Positions 9,916-19,438 are shown, counted from the first letter of the stretch. The stretch: 64,000 bases of DNA from Xanthobacter sp. YC-JY1 (GCF_021730305.1 NZ_CP032674.1:4821001-4885000); one strand, 5' to 3'. Program-made: numbers and translations. The notes: generated by a model from the letters alone, not told the origin.

Positions 9916-11009
9916 AGGGGCCGGCGCTTCACCGGCACGGGGGCGCAGGTGCTGGCGCGCACCACCAGCTCGGGCGTCATCACCGCCCGCTCCACCGGCC
10001 GTCCGGGATCGGCGATGCGCTTGAGGGCCAGCGTCGCGGCGGCGCGGCCATATTCGGGAATGAAGGTGTGCACCGTGGTCAGCGGCGGGTGCCACACCCG
10101 CGCCTCCTCGATGTCGTCATAGCCGACGAGGGAGAAATCCCGACCGGCGGTAAGGCCGGCCGCCTGCAGCTCCATCAGCGCGCCGAAGGCGGAAAGGTCG
10201 TTGAAGCACACGGCGGCAGTGGGCGGCTCGTCCAGCGCCAGCAGGCGGGCCATGGCCTTGCGGCCCTCCGCGCGCAGGCCCGGCCCTTCCATCACCAGCG
10301 TCGGATCGAGCGGGATGCCGGCGGCGGCAAGGCCAGCCTTGTATCCGGCGAAGCGCTTGCGGCCGGTGGAGATGGCGCCGAAGCCGCCGATCATGCCGAT
10401 GCGCCGGTGCCCCAGCGCCACGAGGTGCGCCACGCCCAGCGCCACGCCGGTCACGTCGTCGGAGCCGGCGAAGTCGAAGCCGGAGCCCTCGATCTCGCGC
10501 GTCACCTGCACCACGGCGATGCCGGTGGAGGCGAGCGCCTTCAGGTCCTCCACCCGCGAATGGGCGGCCGGAGAGACGAGGAAGGCGTCGGGCCGATATT
10601 CCGCCAGCGTGCCCAGTGTGCGGGTCTGGCGCGCCACGTCCTCCTGGCTCACGCCCAGAAGTACGGTCTTGCCGGCCTCGGAGAGAGCATCCTCCACCGC
10701 CGCCAGAAGCTCGGTGAAGGAGGGGTTCACGATGTCATGCAGGCCGAGGGCGACGATGTTGGTGCGCGCCGTGCGCAGCGCGGCGGCACCACGGTTCGCC
10801 ACATAGCCGCGCGCCCGCGCCGCCTCCTGAACCTTCAGGCGCGTCGCCTCGGCGACCATTGGGCTGTCGCGCAGGGCCAGCGAGATGGTGGCCGTGGACA
10901 GCCCCAGTTCTCGGGCGAGGCCCTGGAGCGTCACCTTGCCGATGGGCGCACCGGCGGGAGATGCACCGGGGTGAGCGGCACCCGGCGGAGGAGGAATCGT
11001 CTCGTCCAT
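9912..11009 (-). CDS. LacI-family transcriptional regulator
   Basis: A 365-residue repressor. The N-terminal helix-turn-helix is VTLQGLARELGLSTATISLA, with a 20-residue Pro/Ala-rich extension before it. The periplasmic-binding-like sensor domain follows (HLVALGHRRIGMIGG, VCFNDLSAFGALMELQ, FSLVGYDDIEEARVWHPPLTTV). It is divergent from the dehydrogenase at 11121, and a LacI-type palindrome (11061-11075) lies between them, so it probably represses that gene and itself. The effector is unknown; sugar acids are plausible from the enzyme family. Confidence 0.92.
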   Translation of the reverse strand: MDETIPPPPGAAHPGASPAGAPIGKVTLQGLARELGLSTATISLALRDSPMVAEATRLKVQEAARARGYVANRGAAALRTARTNIVALGLHDIVNPSFTELLAAVEDALSEAGKTVLLGVSQEDVARQTRTLGTLAEYRPDAFLVSPAAHSRVEDLKALASTGIAVVQVTREIEGSGFDFAGSDDVTGVALGVAHLVALGHRRIGMIGGFGAISTGRKRFAGYKAGLAAAGIPLDPTLVMEGPGLRAEGRKAMARLLALDEPPTAAVCFNDLSAFGALMELQAAGLTAGRDFSLVGYDDIEEARVWHPPLTTVHTFIPEYGRAAATLALKRIADPGRPVERAVMTPELVVRASTCAPVPVKRRPL

Positions 11010-11060
11010 GGGCCATCCCTATAGCGGATCTGTCGCGTCTCGCGCCGTCCTTTCGGCCAT

Positions 11061-11075
11061 GCTAAACGATTTAGC
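11061..11075. promoter_or_regulatory. LacI-type operator palindrome
   Basis: GCTAAACGATTTAGC has perfect 6-bp arms around a CGA centre, the usual form of a LacI/GalR-family site. It sits in the 111-base gap between the divergent LacI-type gene and the beta-hydroxyacid dehydrogenase gene, 45 bases before the latter. Confidence 0.75.
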
Positions 11076-11120
11076 GGCAACGGCAACGACAGCTGCGACG
11101 ATACGAATCGGGAGGACGCC

Positions 11121-12041
11121 ATGGCGGGTACGCGGGTTGGTTTCATCGGGGTCGGCCTCATGGGCCACGGCATGGCGAAGAACATCCTCGCCAAGGGCTT
11201 TCCGCTGGCCGTCATGGGCCACCGCAACCGGGCGCCGGTGGAGGATCTGGTCTCCCGCGGCGCCACCGAGGTGAAGACCCCCGCCGAGATGGCGGCCCAG
11301 TGCGACGTGATCGTGCTCTGCGTTACCGGCGCACCGCAGGTGAATGAGGTGCTCAACGGCGAGAACGGCATCCTGAAGGCCGCCAAGGCCGGGCTCCACA
11401 TCATCGATACCTCCACCTCCGAGCCGACGCTGACCATGGCTCTGGCGGCAGAGCTCGCCAAGGACGGCATCTTCCTGTGCGACGCGCCGATGGGCGGCAC
11501 GCCCATCCAGGCAGAGGAAGGCGCCCTTTCCGCGATGGTGGGGGCGGAAGATGCGGCGTTCGCCGTGATCGAGCCGGTGGTGGCGGCCTTCGCTAGCCGC
11601 ATCGTGCGCGTGGGCGCGCCGGGCGCGGGCCACACCATGAAGCTGCTCAACAACTTCCTGTCGCTGGGCTACGGCGCCATCTATGCCGAGGCGCTGGCCA
11701 TCGCCGGCAAGGTCGGCGTCACGGCGGAGGTCTTCGACAGCGTCATCCGCGGCTCGCGCATGGATTGCGGCTTCTACCAGACCTTCATGGGCTACGTGCT
11801 GGAGGGCAATGTGAATGCCCACCGCTTCACCATCACCAACGCCCACAAGGACATGCGCTACGTCACCAACCTCGCCACCAACACCGGTGCCTCGGCCTTC
11901 ATCAGCGCCACGGTGAAGAACCTGTATGCGGCGGCCGAGGGCCTCGGCAATGGGGCTAAGAACGTGCCGCAGATCACCGACGTGCTGGCGCAGATGAACG
12001 GCCTGCCCACCGTGCTCGAGCTGAAGGCGGCGGCCGAGTAG
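11121..12041 (+). CDS. NAD(P)-dependent beta-hydroxyacid dehydrogenase (GarR/GlxR, 3-hydroxyisobutyrate dehydrogenase family)
   Basis: A 306-residue oxidoreductase. The N-terminal Rossmann motif is GFIGVGLMGHGMAKN (7-21), the substrate loop is DAPMGGTP (121-128), and the catalytic lysine is K174 in GHTMKLLNN. The family interconverts beta-hydroxyacids and semialdehydes, e.g. tartronate semialdehyde/glycerate or 3-hydroxyisobutyrate; the substrate here is not certain. It stands alone, with a LacI-type operator upstream and a divergent LacI-type regulator, so it is probably induced by a sugar-acid-like compound. ATG at 11121 follows the purine-rich GGGAGGACGCC. Confidence 0.9.
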   Translation: MAGTRVGFIGVGLMGHGMAKNILAKGFPLAVMGHRNRAPVEDLVSRGATEVKTPAEMAAQCDVIVLCVTGAPQVNEVLNGENGILKAAKAGLHIIDTSTSEPTLTMALAAELAKDGIFLCDAPMGGTPIQAEEGALSAMVGAEDAAFAVIEPVVAAFASRIVRVGAPGAGHTMKLLNNFLSLGYGAIYAEALAIAGKVGVTAEVFDSVIRGSRMDCGFYQTFMGYVLEGNVNAHRFTITNAHKDMRYVTNLATNTGASAFISATVKNLYAAAEGLGNGAKNVPQITDVLAQMNGLPTVLELKAAAE

Positions 12042-12239
12042 CGTTACCGCAATTTACCGTCGCCCAACCCGGGGCTTCACACTTCCGACACCGCCCCACG
12101 CCAGCCTCTCCGGGCACGGCGTGCGGCGCGATGACTCACGGGCAAGGCGGAACCTTCGGGCCCCGAAAGCATTAGCTGCCCTATGGCGCCCCCTCGCCGG
12201 GGGGCCGTGCGTGGCAATCAGGTCGGGAGGCTCCTGGGC

Positions 12240-13400
12240 GTGTCGCAGAGCGGGCAAAGATTGGTGAGCATCGATTTCTGGCGGGGCTTCGCCCTGCTGA
12301 CGATCTTCATCAACCATATTCCCGGCCACGTCTTCGGCGGCTTCACCTATCGCAATTTCGGCTTCTCGGACGCGGCCGAGCTGTTCGTCTTCCTCGCCGG
12401 CATCTCCGCCGCCTTTGCCTATCTGCGGCCTTTTTCCGCCGGCGAGCGCGTGCGCACCACGGCAAGGGTGTGGATGCGCGCCTTCACCCTCTATGCCGCC
12501 CATCTGGTACTGGTGGTGATGTCGGTGGTGGTGGTGGGCGGCTTCGTGGTGCTCACCGGCGACGAGCGCATGCTCGAATGGATGCACCTCGACATCATCC
12601 CGCAATATCCGCTGGAATCCCTCGTGGGCATCGGGCTGCTCACCTACCAGCCGGGCTATCTCAACATCCTGCCGCTCTATGTGGGGCTTTTACTGCTGGC
12701 GCCGATCCTGCTGCTGCTGGCGCGGCGCAGCCTGGGCCTTGCCCTTGTGGTCTCGCTCACGCTCTATCTCGTCACCCAGATCGCCGATCTCGCCTTGCCG
12801 GTATGGCCCGGGCCGGGCGGCTGGTTCTTCAATCCGCTGGCGTGGCAGCTCCTGTTCACCTGTGGCCTCGTGATCGGCGCGCTGATGGACCGGGGCCTGC
12901 GCTCCGCCGCCCACCGGGTGCTGGATGTCGCCGCACCGCTCTATCTACTGGTGGCGCTGGTGTGGGCGGTGCTCGGCTATCCGGTAACGCCGGATCTTTC
13001 CCCCGTGCCGCCCTTCCTGTGGGATTTCGACAAGACCAACCTCGCTCTGCCGCGCCTGCTGCACGTGCTGGCGCTGGCCTATTGCGTGTCGCGCCTGCCG
13101 CTGGAAGCCTGGCTGAAGAAGAGCGGATCGGCCGCGCCGCTGATCCTCATGGGCCGCCACGCGCTGCCGGTGTTCTGCCTCGGCACCGTGCTCAGCCTGG
13201 GCGCGCAGGTGGTGCGCCCCTTGGTCGATGGCGCGCTGGCCGTGGATTTGCTAATCGTTGCCGCAGGTTTCTCGCTCCAGTGGTCCCTCGCATGGGCACT
13301 CGAATGGCAGGCGCGCGGCCGCAAGCCGACGCAGGCGTCATCCCTCCAGGCGACGCCCGGTGCCGCTTCTCCGGCCCCGGCATTCGCGCACGGGCAGTGA
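12240..13400 (+). CDS. opgC: OpgC-family integral membrane acyltransferase
   Basis: About 386 residues with roughly ten membrane helices, beginning RLVSIDFWRGFALLTIFINH, the start of the OpgC/acyltransferase-3 fold. OpgC proteins of alphaproteobacteria succinylate osmoregulated periplasmic glucans. I place the start at GTG 12240, about ten bases after GGGAGG; an in-frame ATG at 12183 has no ribosome site, and GTG 12264 is also possible. The C-terminal 25 residues are Ala/Pro-rich and disordered. The stop overlaps the GTG of the next gene, coupling it to a secreted SGNH-like protein. The donor and glucan acceptor are inferred from family. Confidence 0.85.
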   Translation: MSQSGQRLVSIDFWRGFALLTIFINHIPGHVFGGFTYRNFGFSDAAELFVFLAGISAAFAYLRPFSAGERVRTTARVWMRAFTLYAAHLVLVVMSVVVVGGFVVLTGDERMLEWMHLDIIPQYPLESLVGIGLLTYQPGYLNILPLYVGLLLLAPILLLLARRSLGLALVVSLTLYLVTQIADLALPVWPGPGGWFFNPLAWQLLFTCGLVIGALMDRGLRSAAHRVLDVAAPLYLLVALVWAVLGYPVTPDLSPVPPFLWDFDKTNLALPRLLHVLALAYCVSRLPLEAWLKKSGSAAPLILMGRHALPVFCLGTVLSLGAQVVRPLVDGALAVDLLIVAAGFSLQWSLAWALEWQARGRKPTQASSLQATPGAASPAPAFAHGQ

Positions 13401-14086
13401 GGCGCGCAGCCGGCGCCGTTCTCGCCGCATGGGTGCTGCTGTGCCCGCTCGCGGCCGGGGCCGCCATTTCCACCGCCTGCCGGGTGCCGGACATCTTCCT
13501 CACCTTCGACAGCGATCTCGGCCGCACCGAGCGGCTGGTGGACCGCTCGGCCCCCGTGCGCATCCTGATGATCGGCCCCCAGCCCGACCGTCAGGCGCTG
13601 TCGGACAAGAAGCGCAGCCGCCTTGAGGTAGAGCTGAGCCGCCGCCTGCCCAACATCACCTTCACCATCATCGACGAGGGCGCGACGCAGGGCCTCGCGC
13701 GGGATGATTTCGGCCGCATCCGCTCGGCCGTGGAGCGGGTGGAGCCGGACCTCATCATCTGGCAGGTCGGCACCGCCGACGCGCTCGCCGCCACCGATCC
13801 GGAAAGCTTCGCCCACACGCTGGAGCAGGCGGCCGACTGGCTGCGCGGGCGCAACATCGACCTCGTCCTCATCGACCCGCCCTTCGTGCCGGGCGTGGAC
13901 CACGAGCACCTCTACGGCCGCATCGTGAGGCAGATCGATGCGGTGTCGGACAGGGAGCGCATGAACGTGGTGCAGCAATACGGCGCCACCTCCTATCTCC
14001 AGTCCTCCGCCCGCTCCCCCGCCGAGGGCCGCGCCTGCATGGCGGAACTGGTGGCAGAGGCCATCGTGAAGGCCGTGACGCGATAG
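13397..14086 (+). CDS. Secreted SGNH/GDSL-hydrolase-like protein
   Basis: A 229-residue protein starting at GTG 13397, which overlaps the opgC stop (GTGA). The first 23 residues (MRRAAGAVLAAWVLLCPLAAGAA) look like a Sec signal peptide; only here does the long frame make sense, the upstream part being opgC in another frame. The mature region contains RILMIGPQPDRQALSDKKRS near the start and IDLVLIDPPFVPGVDHEHLY, reminiscent of SGNH esterase blocks, but a clear GDSL serine motif is not obvious. A role in trimming or transferring the acyl group handled by OpgC is inferred from coupling only. Confidence 0.72.
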   Translation: MRRAAGAVLAAWVLLCPLAAGAAISTACRVPDIFLTFDSDLGRTERLVDRSAPVRILMIGPQPDRQALSDKKRSRLEVELSRRLPNITFTIIDEGATQGLARDDFGRIRSAVERVEPDLIIWQVGTADALAATDPESFAHTLEQAADWLRGRNIDLVLIDPPFVPGVDHEHLYGRIVRQIDAVSDRERMNVVQQYGATSYLQSSARSPAEGRACMAELVAEAIVKAVTR

Positions 14087-14132
14087 GTGCAGGAAATCTC
14101 TATATGAAAGGTCTAAACAAGATTCGATTTCA

Positions 14133-14834
14133 TTACTTAATTTTATCATAAACATAATTTGAAACAATACTGACAAGTATAGAAACAATTACGGAGAACA
14201 ATACAAAATTTATTAGTCTATTTTTGTTATTATATTTAATAGAAGATCGTCCGATATTAACGATAAGCGGAGGAAATAAAAATCTATTTATCGGGTCAAA
14301 AATTGCAGATAATGTCATCATACATAGGAAAAATAGAGTACCAACTTGATTCATTATAAGATCGTAAAATTTGTAAAATAAAATGAACGATGCTGAGCTA
14401 AAAGCGAAGACAAAAGATAATCCGGAATATAGAGAAACTTCATATTGACTAAGAATGAAAGGAGAATACCACATCCTAATTGAATCAATTTCTTCAATTA
14501 TTTCATTATAAATTGACTTTGAGCGATCTCGATCTCCGCTAACGTATAGCCGTATCGGTATACTCCTATTTACATCAAACGAAATGATCAATTTAAAATC
14601 TGAATACAATGATTCTATTTTAAATGCGTCTATATAACTTCTTTCTATATGGTTATCTGACAAAAGAGCGTCTATTGACGGGCAAATTATAGTAGTTGAA
14701 TCGCTGAGTGTCATAGATAATGACAGCGGTAGATTCATTTTTTTATGCAAAAATTCAACGAGCCTTCGTATCGAAGCTTCGTCGAGAACAAAGCCGCCGC
14801 CAACCTTCCGCTCTATGGTAAGCGCGTTCTGCAA
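14133..14834 (-). CDS. AT-rich orphan membrane protein of unknown function
   Basis: No recognised family. 233 residues: a soluble N-terminal part (about 1-125, rich in Ile, Ser and Asp) followed by about four hydrophobic segments, including GLSFVFAFSSASFILFYKF and LINFVLFSVIVSILVSIVSN. Base use is unlike the neighbours: roughly 30% G+C by eye and many ATA, AAT and TTA codons, in a genome near two-thirds G+C. The only in-frame start is TTG 14834. An ATG at 14857 would give a natural start (MSILGDGLLQNALTIERK) if the GGGG run at 14844-14847 had one more base, so a frameshift or sequence error near the start is possible. It lies between two core loci and is probably horizontally acquired. Confidence 0.6.
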   Translation of the reverse strand: MQNALTIERKVGGGFVLDEASIRRLVEFLHKKMNLPLSLSMTLSDSTTIICPSIDALLSDNHIERSYIDAFKIESLYSDFKLIISFDVNRSIPIRLYVSGDRDRSKSIYNEIIEEIDSIRMWYSPFILSQYEVSLYSGLSFVFAFSSASFILFYKFYDLIMNQVGTLFFLCMMTLSAIFDPINRFLFPPLIVNIGRSSIKYNNKNRLINFVLFSVIVSILVSIVSNYVYDKIK

Positions 14835-14935
14835 GAGCCCATCCCCAAAATTGACATGAAAATCGAATCTTAGCGCTCGCTTAGCCTACCGAATTTGAAA
14901 TCGATCAACCAGCACCCCCTCCCCTTCACCCGCCC

Positions 14936-14968
14936 TTAACCCATTGCCGCCATTCTCACGATCGTGAG
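14936..14968. promoter_or_regulatory. ccrM upstream region: TTAACCCAT half-site and CTCACGATCGTGAG palindrome
   Basis: A perfect 14-bp palindrome, CTCACGATCGTGAG, at 14955-14968 lies 24 bases before the ccrM start. TTAACCCAT at 14936-14944 resembles a CtrA half-site (TTAACCAT); CtrA controls ccrM in Caulobacter. A GANTC site (GAATC, 14865-14869) is also nearby. Which of these is used is not known. Confidence 0.45.
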
Positions 14969-14982
14969 TAAGCGTTGCGTAG

Positions 14983-16200
<1,218 letters not shown>

Positions 16201-16211
16201 TCTCTTGACCA

Positions 16212-16238
16212 TCGGTCTCGGTGTTTGACCGAGACCGA
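16212..16238. terminator. Hairpin downstream of ccrM
   Basis: Perfect 11-bp stem TCGGTCTCGGT / ACCGAGACCGA with loop GTTTG, 12 bases after the ccrM stop. No strong T-run follows. Confidence 0.55.
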
Positions 16239-16269
16239 GTGGGTTACGCTCAAGCGCCGCGCGGGCTCG

Positions 16270-16306
16270 ACCAAATGCCCGTGAGTCAGGCTCACGGGCA
16301 TTTGGT
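16270..16306. terminator. Perfect 16-bp hairpin between convergent ccrM and mutY
   Basis: ACCAAATGCCCGTGAG pairs perfectly with CTCACGGGCATTTGGT across a TCAGG loop. It abuts the mutY stop codon. With TTTGGTTCATT on one side and AAATGG on the other, it can serve as a bidirectional terminator. Confidence 0.7.
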
Positions 16307-17401
16307 TCATTCCACGCCCCCGTGCGCCAGCACCTTGCGCATGACCGAGGGCAGCGCCTCCGCATCAAACCTATCCGGCGTCACCCAGCGGTGGCCCTCC
16401 GGGGCCGGCATTCCGGCCGGCAGATCGGCGCGGAGCACCTTCAGCGTCAGCGCGAAATGGGTGAAGACGTGCTCCACCGCGCCGGGCAGCGCCCGCCAGC
16501 GGGCCTTGAGCGGCGCGTGGCCCTCCGGCGCCTCCGGTTTCGGCCCCCAGGGGGTGGAAGGCACTTCCGTCATCTTCGCCAGAAGCCCCTTGTCGGGCCG
16601 GGTGCGCAGCAGCACCGCGCCATCCGCCCGCACGGCGAGGAAGGCGACGCCCTCCCGCTTCGGCTTGTCGCCCTTGGGCGCCTTCACCGGATAGAGCGCG
16701 GCATCCCCCGCCGCCCGCGCGTCGCACGGCTCCATCCACGGGCAGAGCGAGCAGGCGGGCGAGCGCGGCGTGCAGATGGTGGCGCCGAGATCCATCATCG
16801 CCTGCGCGAAATCGCCCGGTCGCTCAGCGGGCGTCAGCGCGGCGGCGAGCGCCTTGATGCGCGGCTTGGCGCCGGGCAGCGGCTCGGCCACCCGATAGAG
16901 CCGTGAGACGACGCGCTCGATATTGCCGTCCACCGGGCTCGCCTTGAGGTCGAAGGCGATGGCCGCGATGGCCGCCGCCGTATAGGGGCCGATGCCCGGC
17001 AGATCGAGCAGCGCCGCCTCGTCGTCCGGAAAGCGACCGCCATGCCGCGCCACCACCGCCTGCGCGCAGGCATGCAGGTTGCGGGCACGGGCGTAATAGC
17101 CGAGCCCCGCCCAGGCGGAGAGCACCTCCTCCAGCGGCGCGGCGGCGAGGTGGGAGACCGTCGGCCAGCGGGCGAGGAAACCGGTGAAATACGGGCCCAC
17201 CGCCTTCACCGTGGTCTGCTGGAGCATGATCTCGGAGAGGAAGACGTGATAGGGGTCGGCCTGCCGGCCCGGCTCGGCGCGCCAGGGTAGGCGGCGGCGG
17301 TGGCGGTCGTACCAGGCGAGGAGCGCGGCGGGGGCCGGGGCTGCGGTTCCGGACTTTTGGGCACCGCTTGCGGCCGCGCGTGCGGCGGGGGAGGATGTCA
17401 T
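16307..17401 (-). CDS. mutY: A/G-specific adenine DNA glycosylase MutY
   Basis: A 364-residue glycosylase that removes adenine mispaired with 8-oxoguanine. Seen: E57 in SEIMLQQTTV (general acid), helix-hairpin-helix LPGIGPYTAAAI (134-145), catalytic D158 in SPVDGNIERV, and an iron-sulfur loop with C210-x6-C217-x2-C220-x5-C226. The C-terminal NUDIX-like domain (about 245-360) recognises 8-oxoG. The start is ATG 17401; the 225-residue extension of the longer frame is antisense to the DUF721 gene and rejected. It is divergent from that gene with an 87-base gap. Confidence 0.95.
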   Translation of the reverse strand: MTSSPAARAAASGAQKSGTAAPAPAALLAWYDRHRRRLPWRAEPGRQADPYHVFLSEIMLQQTTVKAVGPYFTGFLARWPTVSHLAAAPLEEVLSAWAGLGYYARARNLHACAQAVVARHGGRFPDDEAALLDLPGIGPYTAAAIAAIAFDLKASPVDGNIERVVSRLYRVAEPLPGAKPRIKALAAALTPAERPGDFAQAMMDLGATICTPRSPACSLCPWMEPCDARAAGDAALYPVKAPKGDKPKREGVAFLAVRADGAVLLRTRPDKGLLAKMTEVPSTPWGPKPEAPEGHAPLKARWRALPGAVEHVFTHFALTLKVLRADLPAGMPAPEGHRWVTPDRFDAEALPSVMRKVLAHGGVE

Positions 17402-17488
17402 GCGGCCAAGGTGGCCGCGCCCGCGTGCCGGGGCAAGGGGCTCCGGCACCACATCGTCCACCATTCCCATCCGTTCGCCGGAGACGCC

Positions 17489-17995
17489 TTGAACACGTCC
17501 AACTTCACCCGCCGCTATCGTGGCCCGCGCCCCCTCGCCGATTTCGTGGCGCCGGGGATCAGCGACCTGTGCGGCCGCGCCGGCTTCTCGGTGGTGGAGG
17601 TGGTGACCCACTGGGACGAGATCGTCGGCCCCGACCTCGCGCCCCGCTGCATCCCCCTCAAGCTGCAATGGCCGCGGGAGGACGGGGCGGCGGCGACCCT
17701 CGTGGTGCGGGTGGAGGGCGCCTACGCCATCGAGCTGCAATATGCCGCCGGCGTGGTGGTGGAGCGAATCAACGCCTATTTCGGCTGGCGCTGCGTCGGC
17801 CGGCTCACTTTGCGCCAGGGCCCGGTGCCCCCGCGCCACGCGCCGCCCCCCGTGCCGCCGAAGCCCGACAAGGCGGCGGTGGCGGCCGTGCGGCAGGAGC
17901 TCAACGAAGAGATCGGCACCTTCGAGGACGAGGCATTGGCGGACTCCCTCGCCAAGCTCGGCGCGCTGGTGCGGCGCGAGCGGAGCGGCGGCTGA
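17489..17995 (+). CDS. DUF721 (DciA-like) protein
   Basis: A 168-residue protein starting at TTG 17489, five bases after GGAGA; the longer frame overlaps mutY antisense. It contains the DUF721 core: LADFVAPGISDLCGRAGFS, VVTHWDEIVGPDLAPRC, then a basic/hydrophobic strand region and the IELQYAAGVVVERINAYFG segment. DUF721 proteins include DciA, which loads the replicative helicase in many bacteria; in alphaproteobacteria this gene is often found beside mutY and a DsbA-like gene, as here. The C-terminal 50 residues are Pro-rich and then charged. The DciA role is inferred. Confidence 0.82.
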   Translation: MNTSNFTRRYRGPRPLADFVAPGISDLCGRAGFSVVEVVTHWDEIVGPDLAPRCIPLKLQWPREDGAAATLVVRVEGAYAIELQYAAGVVVERINAYFGWRCVGRLTLRQGPVPPRHAPPPVPPKPDKAAVAAVRQELNEEIGTFEDEALADSLAKLGALVRRERSGG

Positions 17996-18221
17996 GGCGC
18001 GCGACGCGCCGGTGGCGTTCACCGGTCCGTTATCTCGGCCGGACGGCGCAGGCCTTTCCCGCCATAAGGGCGACATGATAGAGCGCGAAAGCTCTCATGC
18101 AGGTTCGGCGGTGCAGCGCCGGACTGACCCCGTTTCCTATTCTGATGCCCTAACGGAACCGGCGATGCGGCCAAGATCGGGAAAGCCCGGTCGCCAGCCG
18201 CCGGACCATTCGGAGATGTCC

Positions 18222-18881
18222 ATGATTGTCGATCGCCGCCGTTTCCTGGTCACCGCAGGTCTCGCCGCGCTGGCGGCCGGGCTCGGCCTGCCCCTCTCGT
18301 TTGATCCGGCCGCGGCCCAGACGGTGGAGCAGGCCAAGCTGATCGCGCCCGCCGCGAGCCCGCTGCCGGAGAAGGCGCTGGGCAGCGCCACGGCGCCGGT
18401 CACCGTCATCGAATATGCCTCGATGACCTGCAGCCACTGCGCCGCCTTCCACACCGGCACCTTCCCCGAGCTGAAGAAGAAGTACATCGACACCGGCAAG
18501 GTGCGCTTCATCTTCCGCGAATTCCCGTTCGAGCCGGTGGCCACCGCCGCCTTCATGCTCGCCCGCTGCATGCCCGAGGACAAATATTTCCCGATGGTCT
18601 CGACCCTGTTCGAGACGCAGAAGACCTGGGCCTACAGCACCGATCCGGCCGCCGGCCTCCTCGCCGTGGCCAAGCAGGCCGGCATGAGCCAGGCCGATTT
18701 CGAGAAGTGCCTCACCGACCAGCAGCTCGGCGAGAAGGTGCAGGAAAGCGCCCTCTACGCCAACAAGGAGCTGGGCGTGAACGCGACCCCCACCTTCTTC
18801 ATCAACGGCAAGAAGGTCTCCGGCGCCCTCGGCATTGCCGAGTGGGACAAGGAACTGGCGCCGCTGCTCGCCGGCAAGTGA
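18222..18881 (+). CDS. DsbA-family thiol-disulfide oxidoreductase with Tat-type signal
   Basis: A 219-residue protein. The start is placed at ATG 18222, six bases after GGAG; an ATG two codons earlier is too close to it. The N-terminus DRRRFLVTAGLAALAAGLG has a twin-arginine-like motif and hydrophobic core, cleaved probably after AAA-Q (about residue 32). The thioredoxin-fold active site is C70-S-H-C73 in ASMTCSHCAAFH, and the cis-Pro loop is VNATPTFFING. The family (DsbA/ScsC/BdbD-like) oxidises or isomerises periplasmic thiols. It follows DUF721 with a 226-base gap and is ended by a good terminator. Confidence 0.88.
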   Translation: MIVDRRRFLVTAGLAALAAGLGLPLSFDPAAAQTVEQAKLIAPAASPLPEKALGSATAPVTVIEYASMTCSHCAAFHTGTFPELKKKYIDTGKVRFIFREFPFEPVATAAFMLARCMPEDKYFPMVSTLFETQKTWAYSTDPAAGLLAVAKQAGMSQADFEKCLTDQQLGEKVQESALYANKELGVNATPTFFINGKKVSGALGIAEWDKELAPLLAGK

Positions 18882-18909
18882 GGCGAGCCACGCTCATCTT
18901 CAAGGGTTC

Positions 18910-18943
18910 AAGGGCCGGCGCACCACGCCGGCCCTTTTGATTT
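18910..18943 (+). terminator. Rho-independent terminator after the DsbA-like gene
   Basis: AAGGGCCGGCG / CGCCGGCCCTT, an 11-bp stem with a CACCA loop, is followed by TTGATTT. It also sits a few bases from the end of the converging tautomerase gene and may work both ways. Confidence 0.8.
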
Positions 18944-18950
18944 AAAGGGC

Positions 18951-19358
18951 TCACGCCGCCCGGAGCTTCTTCTCCACATAGCGGCTTTCCTGCGTGCGCC
19001 CGCCATAGCCATAGGCATCGGCCTTCACCTCGCGCACGAGGATGTAGCTCTCCTCGTCCAGGTTCGGCAGCAGGCCGGACATGGCGGCGAACACCGCTTC
19101 CAGATAGGCGGCCTTCTCGTCCTTGGTGTTGGTGCCATCAACCACGAGGATGTCGAGGGAGAAGGACGAACGCCCCTTCGCCGACAGCGGCTCCCCGCCC
19201 ACGAACCACTGCTCCGCCGGAACGAAGGAGACCGACACCGCCGTCACCTTGGGGTCCTTGCGCAGGGTGCGGGCGGTGAGATCGGACAGGGTGGCGGCGA
19301 CGGTCGCCGCGAGGGTGGCATCCGGGGCGCCGGACAGTTGCACGTTCAGAATGGGCAT
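18951..19358 (-). CDS. Tautomerase-superfamily protein (Pro-1)
   Basis: A 135-residue protein. The start at 19358 gives MPILNVQLSG with the catalytic Pro-1 exposed after Met removal, and has GGAGG five bases upstream; this rules out the 21-residue extension. The 4-oxalocrotonate tautomerase fold is repeated in two halves in proteins of this size (compare cis-CaaD and MSAD). The sequence has RTLRKDPKVTAVSVSFVPAEQW and a C-terminal Arg/Lys-rich tail. The substrate is unknown. The divergent LysR-type gene is a natural regulator. Confidence 0.85.
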   Translation of the reverse strand: MPILNVQLSGAPDATLAATVAATLSDLTARTLRKDPKVTAVSVSFVPAEQWFVGGEPLSAKGRSSFSLDILVVDGTNTKDEKAAYLEAVFAAMSGLLPNLDEESYILVREVKADAYGYGGRTQESRYVEKKLRAA

Positions 19359-19438
19359 CTCTTCCTCCATCGGCGCGATGACTTCGGCCGCGATGGCTGC
19401 TTGTACGCCGCCCCAACTCATGAGAAAAATTGAATTCT

